Program-made: the position numbers and the translations under genes
Shown here: in pieces, positions 35,473 to 47,902 of the stretch
Position numbering within the stretch: position 1 is the first letter of the stretch
How the letters are laid out: each line of letters begins with the position of its first letter
NCBI GenBank assembly: GCA_000711775.1
Contig: ARYC01000264.1
Location: 82,356 to 146,355 of the forward strand
DNA length: 64,000 nucleotides
Source of the DNA: Oxytricha trifallax
Lineage: Eukaryota; Ciliophora; Spirotrichea; Sporadotrichida; Oxytrichidae
Reading direction: 5' to 3'
Notes under the pieces: generated by a model
Databases searched by the model: none
What the model was told of the DNA's origin: nothing
Seen by the model: only the letters and a program-made list of their open reading frames with translations

Positions 35473-38003
35473 TCAAATGATATCATTGTATTTTTCGCTG
35501 TTACTTGCTTATTTTTTTATGTTTAACTATTTGCGCTTCTTCTCTAACTCCTCTGCAAAATCCTTTTTATATATGAATTTAAATCAAACTCTGAATAAAT
35601 TTGATTTGTTTTAAAGTAGAAATATTTTTATGATATATTTCTGCATATTTCTTGACCATTAATTGTCTTTACTTATAATCCTCTTTTTTCCTCTCTTCTT
35701 CTTTCTTCTTTTTAATTTCAGGTAAGTTTTCATAATTTTTATGACTAAGTTTTACCATTTCCTTAGAGTCAACTTGCACCTTTTGACCCTTAGACAGTCG
35801 TTGCATTAACTCAATGGGTATATCTTTTGACTTGCCGTTTGCATCCTTGGGTGGCTCCACTGCGAAATTATCTTTCTTTTCTTTGATTTTAGACTTCATC
35901 ATTTTCTTTCTCAACTCAAGGATTTCTTACTTAGTTCGCTCTTTATCATTAATAAGTGAGAATAACACATATTACATTCGAAATAAAAAAATTTGCTTTA
36001 AAGTATAGCTTTATCTTATTTAGAACTTTTGATGGGTTCAGGAACTGTCTTTTCTTATATAGTGCTCATTTACTAAGAGCTAATTTGCATTTATTAAGTC
36101 AATCTCTTTTCAAGGTTTGGTGGTATAGATTTCTATCTCATTTTCTATTTAAACATATCTGCTAGAGAAACATTGCTTGTTGTATCACTTGCCCCACTAT
36201 CCATGTATTAATAATTTATCTAACTTTTCCCACGATTATCTACAGTTTTTACTTGACTCTGCTGAGATCTCTAAGTTTTATCATAAATCTCTACGAATAT
36301 CTCCTCGCTTGGCTTTTGAGATATTCTTCTATCTTAGGACTAAGTAGCCGATAAAGTTAACTATTTGCTTAAGAGACTGTGTTTATTTGATTAACTGCCC
36401 TTCCCTGGGTTAACTCCATTATTGTAACTTATGTTATTACTATTATTCATTAAACGATGGGTTTAAATGGTAGTGCTGTTTTAAAAGTGGTTAGTATCGT
36501 CATAAGTCATTGTCACTATGTTGTTAGAGGAATTTAAAATACTCTTTTGATTTTATTTAGAAGTTGACATGAATTCCTCCTAGAAACCAGACTACTTTGA
36601 AGTATTACTTGGACGTTTTTTAGGAGGCTGCTTAATTGATTTTGAGTGATTGAATCTTTGATTATTACCAATAGTCTTTGATTCATCATCGAGCAAGTAA
36701 ATGGATGATCTCATTGATTCATTTTATGTTTATCTAATTTGAACAATAAAATCAAACATAAAATACGTGATTCACCACCTGTGTAATCAGACTTTATAGC
36801 GAAAGGTTTATCAATATTACTCTTGGGACTTGCCAAATTTTGCTTTATTTTATTAAGAGGATGATTTTATGTATTAATTGATCTTGGAGAAGCATCTATT
36901 AAAATAAGAGCACCTTTGTTACTTTTCATTGCATTTGTTGTGTCATTTTAAATAAATTCTTTCGAGTCTTTCCTACTATGGTTTGAATTCTAATTTGCGG
37001 GAATTTAAATCTTTCTGGTTTAGACAATCAATGTAGAATTTTGTAGTTTTGACTCTTTTGATCTAACATTATCAATTTATTTTTAAGGTTAATAACTGAT
37101 CCTATTCATTTCAGGTTGCTATGAACTTTATCTAGATTTGTCTTAAATTATTTATGACTCTTTTTAGTGGTCATAGCCCATATCATATGGTGAAAAATCA
37201 TTATTATCTTCATCATTTGACAGTAGTTCAACAAATTTAATATCTTTTAATTAACGAGATTAGTTACTTTCTTGTCTTGCTATAGATAATTAAGCATTGA
37301 GTTTTTTAAGCTTAGTTTGAATATCTTCAGCTTTGTTAGCTGTAGATTCAGTTGAGCCCTTCTTTTGAGGTGCACTGTTATTATTATAGTAATAGTTATC
37401 GTTGAAGTGATTTTGCTTTTAGATAGACTCATGCTCTTCTTTTTCAATAGTTCCGAAGTGCAACCTGCTACTTTAAACTTTTTCATGTGTGCTTTAGTTT
37501 CCAAATAATTTTATTTCAGATGGTTGAGGACTTCTGTGTCGATCAATTTTAAGAGAGGAAAGTATCTCTGGTTCAACGGCATTTTGATAAGAATCGTAAT
37601 TTTTAAGTTTTATGTTTTTTATCTGTGGTGGCTGACTTTAATTCCTTTATTGCAAATCTTAATTGACTTATGAAGGTCTAAAGAGAGCAGGTTGATTGCC
37701 CTTAGAATCTAATCTTGGTTGTATTTGATAGCTTTATTTCTCTTATGTAATTAATCTCTCCTTGTTCTACTCATCATGTATTGGAATAGATTTCGCTTGA
37801 TTCAAGCCAGCTGAGTTCCTTGAAACTAATTGAGGACTTTGGAGTTATTCTTAACTAAGAATGTTGTGAGTCTAGTTTTCTAAACTTGGACCTTAATTTG
37901 TGCTTTATTGAAATTAATTCTTCAGCTTGTTCAAGTAAAGCTAATTGACTTCCTTGATTTGAGTTTGGATATTAAGAGACCTTCTATTATTGAAATTCAT
38001 CAT
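35473..38003 (-). CDS. Gln/Asn-rich protein with conserved KNYExLP C-terminal motif
   Basis: Starts MMNFNNRRSLN (ATG 38003) and ends SEKYNDII before TGA 35473-35475. The body is Q/N/S-rich with a short coiled coil (ADIQTKLKKLNAQLSIARQ-like). The C-terminus is a compact conserved block: IPIELMQRLSKGQKVQVDSK then EMVKLSHKNYENLPEIK followed by a basic/acidic helix, a pattern I associate with ciliary or centrosomal proteins but cannot name. An IES of 88 bp (about 35552-35639, TCTGCA on +) separates MVKKY from AEELEKKRKQ. Probably cytoskeletal; inference only. Confidence 0.6.
35552..35639. other. IES, 88 bp, TCTGCA pointer
   Basis: TCTGCA at 35552-35557 and 35640-35645. Joining extends the charged helix in frame to the stop at 35473; unspliced, the frame turns into AT-rich residues. 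Confidence 0.6.
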
Positions 38004-38107
38004 TGCTATAGCTAAATTTCAAAGAATTAAATAATTATATTGTAATTTTTTTAAATTAAAACTTATAGTCAAAGTCAAGCCATAAATAGTTTGAAAATCT
38101 AAGAATC

Positions 38108-41100
38108 TCAAAAAGGATTTTTATAACTATCTGATAATTAAAATCTATAGTACTATATGTTCTAAGAAAGTAGGAACAAATTAATTACAATTAAATTCGC
38201 TACATTTCATTTTGATTTAATTTACAAAATGTACTTGTTTTAACAATAACTGACTTGGAGCAACAGAAGATTAATAATCTCCAGTCATATTTGTAGATTA
38301 AGCATCTAATCTCGATATGTTACTCTGTGGACTACCTAGTCTTTGCTGCGTAACTTTTTAGTTTTCTTCATTTTAGTTTAAAGGATGCTGATTTTGCTAT
38401 TTTTATTATATCTCCATAGAATCAGTCGTTTAATTGCTAAAATTATTTTTAATATGGCTTGCTCTCAATTATGATTGGTCATTTTATGACTGTAACAAAG
38501 ATCCAAGCAAGAATTGATCCTGATTGTTTTAAGATGTTTAAGTGATTAAGTGACTCTGAGTTGGGAGACCTGATGATAAATATTAAGGGTTATGCTTTTG
38601 GGTGTTGTTTTAGGTATTTGATTAACCATTGAGATTTACTCCCTCTTTTTATTGAGAGTTTTACTGATTAAAGGTGTAGAAGTTGTTAGGTTTTACAGTA
38701 GAAGTTTAGTTTTCATTTAGGTCTACTTTTTTCTTTTGTTTTTATTTTTCTTCGCTGTTTCTTTCCGGAGTCTTGCTTGGGTTTCTCTAATCTGTTTAGG
38801 ATGTTGTAGAAAATTGAGGTGGAAATTATTAAGGAGCAACTAATGGTTATGAATAAAAAATACTGTAAATAAATAGTTTTTTAATTTATATTGCATCATG
38901 TTAAAGTACTACTATTGAAAAATTATATAATAAATTGCTAGGGCATAAAAAGAGGGAACTAAGATCCTTAATAAGAGTAGTTATTCTGAAAGTTCATAAT
39001 TTAAGTGGTGGGCATTTATGGTACAGGAAACCCAAACATATTAAATTAGGGTGTAAGCATGGTCATTAAGGGCATTTACATGGGAAATTGATTCATAAAT
39101 TACTGTTACTACTAGTTCTAGTTGTTATTGAATGACTTTTTGTTCTTTGACTTTCTCTTTTTAGATTACTGATCATTTATAACGCTTTTTTGTCTTTTCC
39201 TTTATTGAGATTTGCGCTTTTGGGTTTAACTCATTTCTCTTTATGAAACTTCTGACTATTTATTCATGTTGCAAGTTGAGCAGCTTCCTTCACTTGATTA
39301 ACTAAGTTTTCTTAACTGACTGCTCTAATAAGGTTTATGATTATGAAAACTAGTTTTTGACTTGTAGTTTCCGGACTTATAGTAACCCTTCTAAAACTAA
39401 GAGTGTCCTCTTTTGTAATGACTTTTAGATTTGTCAGTATCTTCATGAATTGAGCTCTCCTCATTAAGCTTTTCTATAAGTTCTCTCTCGAAAGAGTTAT
39501 CATCATAACTCAAAATCTCTCTTCTGTCATATTAGTGCTCTTAAGATGACTGCGAATTTTTCCTGCCTTTTTACTGCTTATTTTTCACGTTTCTCTTCCC
39601 ACTAGAATTCTCTTTGATGTTAGACTTTCTACCTCTCGCACTTTATTCTCGTTTACCACCAGATTTATTGAAATTAGAGTTTCCCTCAAATTAGGAGGAA
39701 CCCATTTAATTAGCATTTTTATTAGCTGACTTCATTTAGTCTAGCTTTGTCTTGAGCTCTTGATATTCAATTTGAAGTACATCAGAACTGTTTCTCTCAC
39801 TTTAACTATCGAAGGGAGTATCCACATCTTAATTATTACTAACATTCAAGTTTCCTTCATCTATTCCTTGAATCCCTTCGTCGTTTAAATTTTTCTTTTG
39901 AAGTTTGAACATTTAACCAAATCTTGCCCCCATTTACCTTTGAATCTAAGGACCAGAAGGAGATTTAATAGCAAAGCTGGATTTCTGCAAGTTGTTTATA
40001 TTAAATAAAATAATCTTAGAAGAAATATTCAATATAAAGCATTATTTTATTGTTCTGGATAATCTTGTCTTAAACAATCATTGAGAATATCTTCTTGCTG
40101 TTACTTATATTTTTAGTTTCCTCTAGGTCATATCTACTATCAGGTTTGCTAGTCGTACTTCTCATTACTCTTTTAGTATCGTCCCCTGACCTCTCATGAT
40201 CCGAATCTTACTTTGGGTACTTTTTTTGAATTTTAATTTCGCCACTTATTAATCCCTTTGGTCTAGCTGACATAGCCCCGCTTTTCAAGTTTACAGGCGA
40301 AGCCAATTCACTCATATGAACTTTCTTAACATTAAAATTTGATATTTTCCTCTTTTAAAAAGTATGACTTATAGCAGCAGGACTTTCCTCGACTTAATCA
40401 TCGATGTCATTTCTGAAGCTCTTTTGTACTTTGTTTTGAACTTACTTAATATCAGATTTAACATTTTTCATATTCAATTTAGCTCTTAAAGCTGGACTTA
40501 TAAGTCTATCCTCCTTTTGAAATGATTCATAATCCTCAAATTTAATGTCAGTTTGAAGTTTTATTCTCTCTTAATTATTGCTTGAAGATTCATGATTATT
40601 ATATTTTTGTTTCTAACTGTCAGAACTTTTAAAATTTTCCAATTACTCATGTTTTTTGGCAAGATTCGATTTCTAAACAGCATTAATAACATTTTAAGAT
40701 CTCGAAGATCTTATACTTTGTTACAGATCGTTTATTCTGGTAGAATTATTGATATTGGTGTTATCGTTTTTTAATTAAGAATTCCCATTTTTATTCTTAG
40801 ATTGCCTCAAATCTGTATCTTTTCTCTCATTTTATTTTCTTTGCTATCTTAAATTTTTAAATACAATTATAATAATCTTCGGCTTTCGCTGAATACATCT
40901 GTGTTCATAGTTCCTCTAATTATTTGACTTCCTTAATCATCTTTCAATAAGCAATTAAAAATAAAATGATGCCCATAATAACAAAAGCCTTTATATAATT
41001 CTGTTTGAAGTATTCAAGAAAGTAGAAAAAGCAAAGGGTATTTAAAAAGTTATTTGTCTGTACTCTGAAACATTATAAATAAGATTATAAGATAAAACAA

Positions 41101-41697
41101 AGAATTTTACCACAGGTAAAGTGAAATAAAAATGAGGTGAGCGATGGAATAGATGGTTTAGACCCCTCTAATTTTTTCACATTGGAAATTGAACTAAATT
41201 TTGTTAACTAATCATCTGATAGTATATTTAAATCTTCATTTTTATAGTGGTGATTAGTTCTACCAGTTTTTCTACTTTCTCTATCAAACTTTTAAATAGC
41301 ATTAGGTTGTAAAATTACTTAACTTTTACGATGTGAAAATAGTTTCTTGCTCTATAAATAAGTCATTACTTTGCTAAAAATACATAATTCAATATAAATA
41401 CTTAGAATATACCATTTTAAAGTGTATAAAATTGATAACTTTAGCTCATAATTGCTGATATGATAACTTACAATTTATTGTTAATCCAAGCTTGAAATAA
41501 TGTTTGTGTGATCTAAACTTTGATATTAATTCCTTGGTTGCTCTCTGAAAAGCTTTTTCTACTATTTTGATTTTTATTCTCTCCCTTCATTGAATTGATA
41601 GTTTTGCTAATGAATTTAATCAGAAGAAGTATCGTCTAGGTCTACATTCGCTCTCTTTGGATGTGTGGATGTAGGTGCCGCCACTCCAAAATCTGCT
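38108..41697 (-). CDS. Gln/Asn/Ser-rich basic protein, function unknown
   Basis: Long - strand open region using many TAA/TAG Gln codons. It holds a Lys/Arg/Ser-rich middle (KSKNKKSFNNNQ, KRKSQQRKRQKS), a Met/Pro/Phe-rich stretch (QFPMQMPLMTMLTPQF) and a Q/N-rich C-terminus ending DSYKNPF before TGA 38108-38110. Introns are likely at about 38170-38240 (GTACAT...CTTAG) and about 41370-41470 (GTAAGT...TTTAG). No domain recognised; composition suggests an RNA-associated or scaffold protein. The N-terminus near 41.69 kb is uncertain. Confidence 0.5.
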
Positions 41698-41699
41698 TC

Positions 41700-42165
41700 C
41701 TCAAGATTTCATTTGCGGGAAGTTGTATTGTTTTAAAAGACTAAATTTTTCAAAGATTACGCTTAACTATTGCGGCGAGTGGTCAAGGCGTGAGTCGATT
41801 ACAAGGGCATATCCTGCACGCCTACTCTTTATATTCCTTTTACTAATTGTGACTTCCTTTATAATTAATGTGAATAAGGGGTTTGGGGAAAAAATATCTA
41901 AGTATTTTATAATAATTTGATTGGTCCATATCTAGCACCTAGTTGTTGTTTTATTGCTAAATTATCATTATTATTAAAAATATAATTTAATAACACAAGC
42001 ATAGACATTATAAGAATTTACTTTCGTCTGTTTAATTTTCATTACTTTATTATTTTCTCATAATTTTAACTTAAATATACAAGCATTTTTCTTATTTTTT
42101 AATGAACTGAATTACACTATATTGTTAACATTTTTATAAATTATAAATATCATAGCTTCTATAAT
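41700..42165. other. Intergenic region with a GC-richer patch
   Basis: Mostly AT-rich. The patch 41760-41830 is GC-richer than its surroundings; see the rejected list for the tRNA idea. No gene supported. Confidence 0.35.
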
Positions 42166-44367
42166 TCAAAATAGATAGTCTTTAATTGAATCATAAGCTT
42201 GTTGTAATGTAGGATTTTAATCCGATTCTATAATAAAATCATCAAACTCTATAAGCGTAATTTCTAGCTCTTCAATCATTATTCTCAGATATTTTGCCAA
42301 TTAAGTGTCGATGTGCTCTGAATTTAATTCCTTTAACATCATGTAAAAATGATCTTTTGTAAACTTATTTCCGTTTTCTATGACTGCTCTCATGAAATCT
42401 AAAAAGTAAAGTCATAAAAAATGTTGAATATAAATTACCTGTAATATAGTTCAATATATCTTTAAGTATATTTTCTCTATTAAGAGTCTTCATTTTGACT
42501 TATGGATCGATATTAATGCTTTTCTCTAGGGCTTTTTCTTTCTCATATTGATGATTTTCTTCAGTGAACTTCTTAAGAACTTTGTAATAGAAAACTGCAC
42601 TCTCCTTGGCAATCTTTCTGTATTGTTGAATTCTCTATCTCTCTGCATTAATTCTCATCCATTCGATATCGTCATGTACATTGCTATTTTTCATGTCCAT
42701 GTTTAAATTGTTTTTTTTCATGTTAAGTGTCTTCGGTCTTTCATTAGTGAGAGCGTCAAGAGTTTAGATAAGATTAGTGCTTAACTTATCTTTCTTCTCA
42801 TAGAAGGTTTTACATAGCATTTTAAGCTGAAATACTGAATCTAATTCCATAGAGTTGATGTCTTGTGGATTGAAAATGTCCTTCAATACCTTTGCAAAGC
42901 CCCCTCTCTCTTCAAACTCGATTAGTTCTTAGTCTAACTTCAATTACAAGCGCTTTCTTTTTTCTTCTTACTCATCGTTTATAGAACCCTTGCCTCCTCT
43001 GCTATCTGTGTCAAAATCCATTTACTTTTAAATATGTGATTCATCGCCCATTTATGGACTACCAGAGGGTTAACCTAGGTCTTTTGACCAATTGAAAAAG
43101 AAAGTATAAAGCTTTTTCTTTAGTTCTTCAGAGTTCTAAGCATCTAAGGAATCAAAGGAGATTAGCTTACTAAGTAACATAATCTATATTTTGCTGAGTT
43201 ATAGATGCTAATCCTATTATAAATACAGTTTAAGTTTAATGATAAAAATAAGTGAATATTGTAGGTCTACAACATTTAAACCTCATTAATCTGGGTGTGA
43301 TTATGTGTAGTTGTTACAGCAGCAACTTAATGTCCAGACTCCCCTTATTTCATCATGTCTAGCAAAGTTTTTCTACGAGCTTATTCCACTCTTTTCTTAA
43401 TCATTTCCTCATAGAGCTTTTCAACTTTGCTTTTCAATAGATCATCCAAATCTTCATTGAGCATTTTGCCCCAGTTAAGATTATTGTTCTACTTACTCCC
43501 CTCTTCTTAGCTATTCTGATTATTGTTAGTTGTTTGCTCTTTCATTTGAAGACGAGCTAGTTCCTAGTCTTTTTTGTTGAAATTTTTTAAAGGTATAAGA
43601 TTCAGGTATGGTGGCTACACAGGCTTACTATCAATCATAGAAACGAACTTGATATGATTGTCTTGATTTAAAGCACCTCGATGCTGTAGAGGGTCATTAG
43701 TGTTTGCTAATTTTTGTTAGTGATTTCTAGTTAATAAATCATCCCCATATTCGTTTGTGTTACCATTATTCATCATTTTATACTTGATACTTAACTCATT
43801 GAGTTTTTGAGGTTTTCTTGGAGACAACTTGTTCCCATTATCAAAAGTCTTAAACGCTTTTTTGTAAAATGTATTATTCTAAGACTCGTTATTCTAATCC
43901 TAATTATTAGATATGCGATTTTGGCTTTGATAAGACAAATTCATAGCTTACTTCTAACTGAAGTATGATCGATTGTTTATTGAGTTATTCAGCATCTACC
44001 CTCTGTCTAAGTTGTTATGACTATGTGATAGATCAGATCTATCGTTTTTCATTGATTGATAATTCTAATCGTTCCTTGTGAGTCCAGCTCTTTTCTTTAG
44101 ATAGTCTGATACATTATTTTACTGTTGTATTTTGCTATGCTAAGTAGCTCCGTTTGATTTGACTAGGTCATTCTTAGCTTAATGTGAAGAATTTTGAGGG
44201 AGTAAGGATGGCTCAGTCATGAAAGCTGAGTAGTTCTAGTTACTCGGTTGAGTGTTATAGTTTTATTAAGATTGATTGAAGCTTTTATTTGGGTTATAGA
44301 CAGTTTTGGAAGGGTTTTATCTATTCAGACTATACTAAAAGAAACGACATGAATTTTAAAGTATCAT
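42166..44367 (-). CDS. Asn/Gln-rich protein with coiled-coil C-terminal region
   Basis: From ATG 44367 (MILQNSCRFF) to TGA 42166-42168 (KDYLF end). The N-terminal half is N/Q/S-rich. The C-terminal half is helical: WGKMLNEDLDDLLKSKVEKL, a repeated EEMIKKRVEQARRKTLLDMM helix, then ELIEFEERGGFAKVLKDIF, a WMRINAERQRIQQYRK helix and an ordered acidic end (LRIMIEELEITLIEFDDF). A short intron (GTAATT...TTTAG near 42398-42437) and another insertion near 43200-43280 interrupt it. Family not recognised; possibly cytoskeletal. Confidence 0.55.
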
Positions 44368-44499
44368 TACCAATTTAGAGTATAAAAATAAGAGTGTATA
44401 TGATTAAATTAGCTTAAATAGTATATGGAACTTAAAAGTGATAGTAATTTAATTTTATGCATATAATTTTCTATGAAAAATATTAGACCCCTAAACTTT

Positions 44500-46032
44500 T
44501 CATTCGTCTTCTGCTGGTTGAACTTCTTCTTCGTCATTCTTCTCAAGTGCAAGTCTCTCTTTTTCTAACCTAGCTTCCTCTTCTTCTTTTTTTCTAGTCT
44601 CTCTCTCATTCAATAATTAAATTTGTCCAATTTAATCTAAACATAGTAATAACTTAATGATTGTTAGCATTTTCATGATCCTCTGCTGTAACCTCTTCTT
44701 TGTTAAGTTTCTTAATTTTTATCCATTCGTTGGTTTGAATAAGGAAATCTGTCTTAAAGCCATCGCCTTTTTCTTCCACTATTGGATTGCCTTACATGCC
44801 AAATGTCTCGAGAAGAGATAGAGAACATAAGTTTTAAATTCCTTTCAGGTCTGCAATTTGATTATCTCTCAAATTTATGTATTAAAAATATAAAAATTTA
44901 TGGGGCAATTTAAACTTTTTTTACTTTTTCAATTTCATATATATTAAATTATTCACATCGAATAATACTTGAGATAGCTATTAGAAATTGCAATCTAATT
45001 TTCTAAGGTAGTTAATTTGTTACCTCTTAAATGCAACTTTGTCAAGTTAGTCATAAAGTAAATTAAGTAATTTGAGAGTAAGTATGAATGAATGATCAAC
45101 AATTTATTTTAATATGTATAGTAAATGTACACACTCTTAAATACCTCTCATTTTCTCATAATCTTCAGCATTATGATAATTTCTCAATAAACATTTGGTA
45201 TCGGTGCTAATTAGATTCTTCATCATCATAATATCAGAAGTAGTGCATTTTAAGTTTAATCTGTTGTAATCTGAGGCACATCCCGATAAGAAATTGATTT
45301 TCTGATCGTCGTTGTGAAGGTCATGTCTCCATTTTAATATTCGATTTTTAAATAATTTTATATTTAAAGTTAAAATTTCACTATATAATAAACCTTTTAG
45401 TTAAAATATTAATCTGAAGCCAGCCTTAAAAATAAAAAATATTCTAATCAGACTCTCTAACTTAACTCAAAATATAAAAATTATAAAAAAAAATAAAATT
45501 AGAATTGAGAATTGCCTTCTCAACGATGCTCATAATATCAATTTCAAATCGAGATGTGCCTAGGATTACAACGAATAAACTTAAAATGCACTTCTTCTGA
45601 TATTATGATGATGAAGAATCTAATTACCACCAATTTCATTATTTGAAAAGAAATATTTTAACATGTTGCTGAAGATTTAGAGAAAAATTAGTTATTTATG
45701 AGTATGCTAATATACTATACTTATTAAATCATATTGTTGATCAATCATTAATTCTTACTCTCAATCATTTTATAAGCTTTATTAACCAAATCCTCAATAG
45801 TTGTGATTTCATTCATTAATTTTTTCTATAAAACTTTGAATTTAAATATTATTTTAATAATAATTCTCAGCAAGATAAAGCTCCTCAAGCATATATAAGT
45901 TGCCAAGACCTTTGCAATCTGTTAGTTTATTTTTTCTGAGCTCCAATATTTTTAGCTTGCTCCCACATTAAAAGTTCATTGCAGAAGCAATTTCATTCTC
46001 GTTCAAAATTAATCTTGTCATTCTAGGCTGAA
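44500..46032 (-). CDS. LRRC23-like radial-spoke LRR protein, second part of a scrambled gene
   Basis: The - strand frame starts in pointer 46020-46032 (PRMTRLILNENEIAS) and runs through leucine-rich repeats (LKILELRKNKL, LYMLEELYLAEN, LTKLHLRGNKL, LRDNQIADLKGI), an LRR cap (FGMQGNPIVEE) and a Glu-rich coiled tail ending PAEDE before TGA 44500-44502. It lacks its own start. The first part is on the + strand at 59918-60539 and ends with the same 13-mer. Internal IESs: 45811-45862 (ATTC), 45047-45781 (TTA, holding a foldback element) and 44882-44967 (TA), all frame-restoring. LRRC23 stabilises the radial-spoke 3 head in cilia; localisation is inferred. Confidence 0.85.
45072..45764. repeat. Diverged foldback element filling an IES of the LRRC23-like gene
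   Basis: Starts TTGAGAGTAAG and ends CTTACTCTCAA. Arms of over 250 bp correspond along their length (for example GATTCTTCATCATCATAATA on both sides) but carry many substitutions, so it is older than the other elements. Flanked closely by TTA pointers at 45047 and 45782. Confidence 0.85.
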
Positions 46033-46139
46033 AATAATCATTAGAATTTTCGGCATCAATTCAGTAAGTTAAGGTTTTCTGCTGATTATGAAATTAATGA
46101 ACAATAAATATACTCTAATTATTTTTAAGAAGCTAAAAT

Positions 46140-47902
46140 TCATTTTTGAGCTTTATGATACTATTTACCGAATCCAGACATTGCAGAGATTACAGATCTG
46201 TTATTTTCATGCCTTGGTATTGAAATATTACTTATAGCTGACTGCTGTCGTCTGATAGCTGACATGCTAATAGATGAATTAATTTGTGAAGCCCTCCTCA
46301 TGTAGGTATTCTTTCTCATTATAAAGGAAGCATGAGCGAACTCTTAAGTGCATTCATGAATCAGTGGACCAGATTGATAGTTTTCTCTAACATCATCTAG
46401 TAAATTATGTCTCTTAAATATAAAAGGAGAGTCTGGAAGCAGCACTAAATCAATGAAGGACAGTGTTGAAGTTATTCCTGTGATTAATAGCATTCCACTA
46501 TAACCCAAGACGCTTGTGTAATTTCTCACCACATAGGAAAAACTTAAACAAGCTATGGCATTTGAAGTAAAGAAATAAGCATAAGCTTATGAACCGATTT
46601 CTGGGCCGAAGACTTTGCCATAATAAACCGGAGTGGACACAAATACAGAACCCGAAACATAGTAAGATAGAGCAAGATATAACATAAATCCGATTTTATA
46701 ATCTGCCACATAAGAGAATGAGAATGACAAAACTATGGATGTGAGTAATATCAACCCAAAATAATGCTTAAATCTGATTTTATCTAGTAAAATACCACCA
46801 GCCATCCTAGCTACACAGTTCATGATCATACCTATGGAAGCTGATAAAGTGAGAAATTAATCATCATGTCCATGATACTCCCCAAATGGCTTAAACACAA
46901 TCGAGATATATTAAAAGTAGAGGACACCAGTGAACATCATGAAGTAGCTCTGGAAAAATTGTCTACTGCTTAAAACAGTTCTGAGTTTTACATTATTATC
47001 CTGCTCAACATTCCATGGCATTTTTATTTCATCCTCTCTTTCCAATTCATAAGGAGGAATCCAAATAAATTTGAGAGCAAAAACAAGTAAGATTAATTCT
47101 ACTCCTGCAAATATTCTAAAGAATATTGGCACATTTTAGCTTATTGAATCATCATAATAATTATAGGTTACTTTTCCTGCATCTACTTGGATTGAAGGCT
47201 TAGCATTTTCTGGGTTTACGATTAATACTGATACTAATGCTTAGGTAATTGTCCCTACTCCGTTGAAACACATTATTAAACTTGTAACTAATCCCTTTTT
47301 TAACGGAAAACATTTCCATCCAACATAAACAGGCAGGAAGAACTATATATGTTGGTTGATAAAGTAAACTACTTACATTCATTAAGTATCATTACAAAAC
47401 TTAAATGAGTGTGCTATATTTTTATATTAAATTCATACCAAGCCCAACTCCACCTATGAAACTGTAACAAAAAATAAACAAGTAGTAGTTATGAGCGAAT
47501 GATGCTGAAATCAGTGAAATAAGATATAGACCAAACCCAAATGACATTATACTATAGAAAACTTATAATTCATGAAGTAAATTGCTTACGTCCTGGGTCT
47601 ATATCTTGTAATCAGTCGAGTGCCAATCAAATTTCCAATAGTCAGTGAAAGTGATTAAATAGGCTAAACGATAAACACTTGATTTATTTAAATTTCAGGA
47701 TCATATATTCGTAAATAAGAGCATACATATACTTGAATATTTCCCCAGATATTGCATCCACCAAATATCTATAATAAAATTATTACTCTCTTCGTGATTT
47801 TATTGATAACCTTACAAATTAGCAAATCATGCAACCAATGATAGACATAATCTTTTGCTTTTGATAGGGATCTTTTTCATAGAAAAATTGAGAGTCTTCC
47901 AT
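46140..47902 (-). CDS. MFS transporter, OFA/monocarboxylate-like (paralogue of 27977-30121)
   Basis: Starts MEDSQFFYEKDPYQ at 47902; TM1 SIIGCMICQF parallels the + strand paralogue (SLIGCMICHL). Later: FKPFGEYHGHDDQFLTL, ARMAGGILLDKIRFKHY, GSVFVSTPVYYGKVFGPEIG, TM11-12, then a cytosolic Ser/Arg-rich tail ending GFGKQYHKAQK before TGA 46140-46142. The tail frame has two internal ATGs (near 46319), which are not separate genes. Short introns or IESs break it at about 47745-47830, 47560-47600 and 47390-47450. Substrate unknown; carboxylate transport inferred from family. Confidence 0.8.

Noticed and set aside
41760..41830. GC-richer patch with GGCGAGTGGTCAAGGCG, similar to a tRNA D-arm/A-box
   Set aside because: No acceptor stem, anticodon stem or proper T-arm can be formed; GAGTCGATTAC is only a weak B-box match.
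41675..41920. + strand ORF with a hydrophobic C-terminus at 41675-41920
   Set aside because: Its 5' part overlaps the N-terminal coding region of the - strand Q/N-rich gene, and no supporting neighbouring exon or domain is seen.
46138..46319. A separate small gene starting at ATG 46319
   Set aside because: The frame is continuous with the MFS transporter upstream and forms its cytosolic tail.
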